Positions 63,911 through 64,000 of a stretch of DNA of 64,000 nucleotides are shown piece after piece. Both the position numbers and the translations under genes were made by a program. Position 1 is the stretch's first letter. Each line of letters starts with the position of its first letter. This stretch comes from Enorma phocaeensis (GTDB lineage: Bacteria; Actinomycetota; Coriobacteriia; Coriobacteriales; Coriobacteriaceae): positions 498,436 through 562,435 of the forward strand of contig NZ_LT891968.1 of NCBI RefSeq assembly GCF_900186505.1, given 5' to 3'. The notes under the pieces are model-generated. The model was not told the origin of the DNA. It ran no database searches and saw only the letters and a list, made by a program, of their open reading frames with translations.

Positions 63911-64000
63911 GGCGGGCCTTTCGTCGGGCGCTCGGGGCGCGGTGGCTATCTCTGCCGGCACCCCCAGAGTACGGGCGCCATGGGCCCCATTCTACCAACC

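Overview
The window looks like a stretch of chromosome from a Coriobacteriia actinobacterium, most likely Collinsella or a close relative. The evidence is the high GC content with strongly GC-biased third codon positions, a single-chain pyruvate:ferredoxin oxidoreductase typical of an anaerobe, an actinobacterial cell-envelope kinase cluster (FHA proteins, PP2C phosphatase, RodA and PBP, PASTA kinase), luxS, and purely low-GC intergenic islands in otherwise GC-rich DNA. No phage, integrase, transposase or CRISPR locus is visible, so this is core chromosome rather than an accessory island. The genus call is inference from gene content, not a search result.

Layout. 1-9.5 kb: start of htpG, a 5'-truncated YfcC-type transporter remnant, a class I aminotransferase, a PhoR/PhoB-like two-component pair, and a VanS/VanR-like pair divergent from a D-Ala-D-Ala carboxypeptidase. 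9.6-16.9 kb: a leftward housekeeping block (PHP phosphoesterase, tatD, ksgA, metG, rsmI, and a GH5-like protein whose acid/base glutamate position reads serine). 17.1-22.8 kb: tRNA-Phe(GAA), an AT-rich island carrying a phased motif array, larE with an internal tandem repeat, a HAD phosphatase, a LacI regulator, coaX and a Nudix hydrolase. 23-30.9 kb: nifJ (PFOR), then the dnaX-ybaB-recR operon. 31-41 kb: the rightward kinase cluster with a membrane Ser/Thr kinase, fhaA, fhaB, a PP2C phosphatase, a fused RodA-penicillin-binding protein, and pknB with three PASTA domains, followed by tRNA-Arg(CCT).

41.6-46.8 kb: a two-subunit aconitase-X dehydratase and an Old-Yellow-Enzyme/FadH-like Fe-S flavoprotein with a divergent TetR regulator and a perfect 7-3-7 operator. 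A second motif array lies between the two enzymes. 46.9-53.3 kb: a small membrane protein, luxS, clpB and two tandem serine esterases. 53.4-57.3 kb: a leftward sulfur/selenium-trafficking operon (LysR, NifS-like desulfurase, YedE transporter, TusA-like protein, DUF3343). 57.5-61.9 kb: a MarR-controlled heterodimeric ABC exporter. 62-64 kb: a small hypothetical protein and a membrane-bound XRE regulator.

The most unusual signal is a pair of AT-rich intergenic arrays 26 kb apart. They share a unit of the form TCGTA-N7-TGCAT repeated every 29-32 bp (about three helical turns), then flipping orientation. The distance from the last direct unit to the first inverted unit is the same (48 bp overall) in both arrays. 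A second shared signal is an AGATTATCTA core upstream of both chaperone genes, htpG and clpB, which resembles none of the standard CIRCE, HAIR or CtsR boxes.
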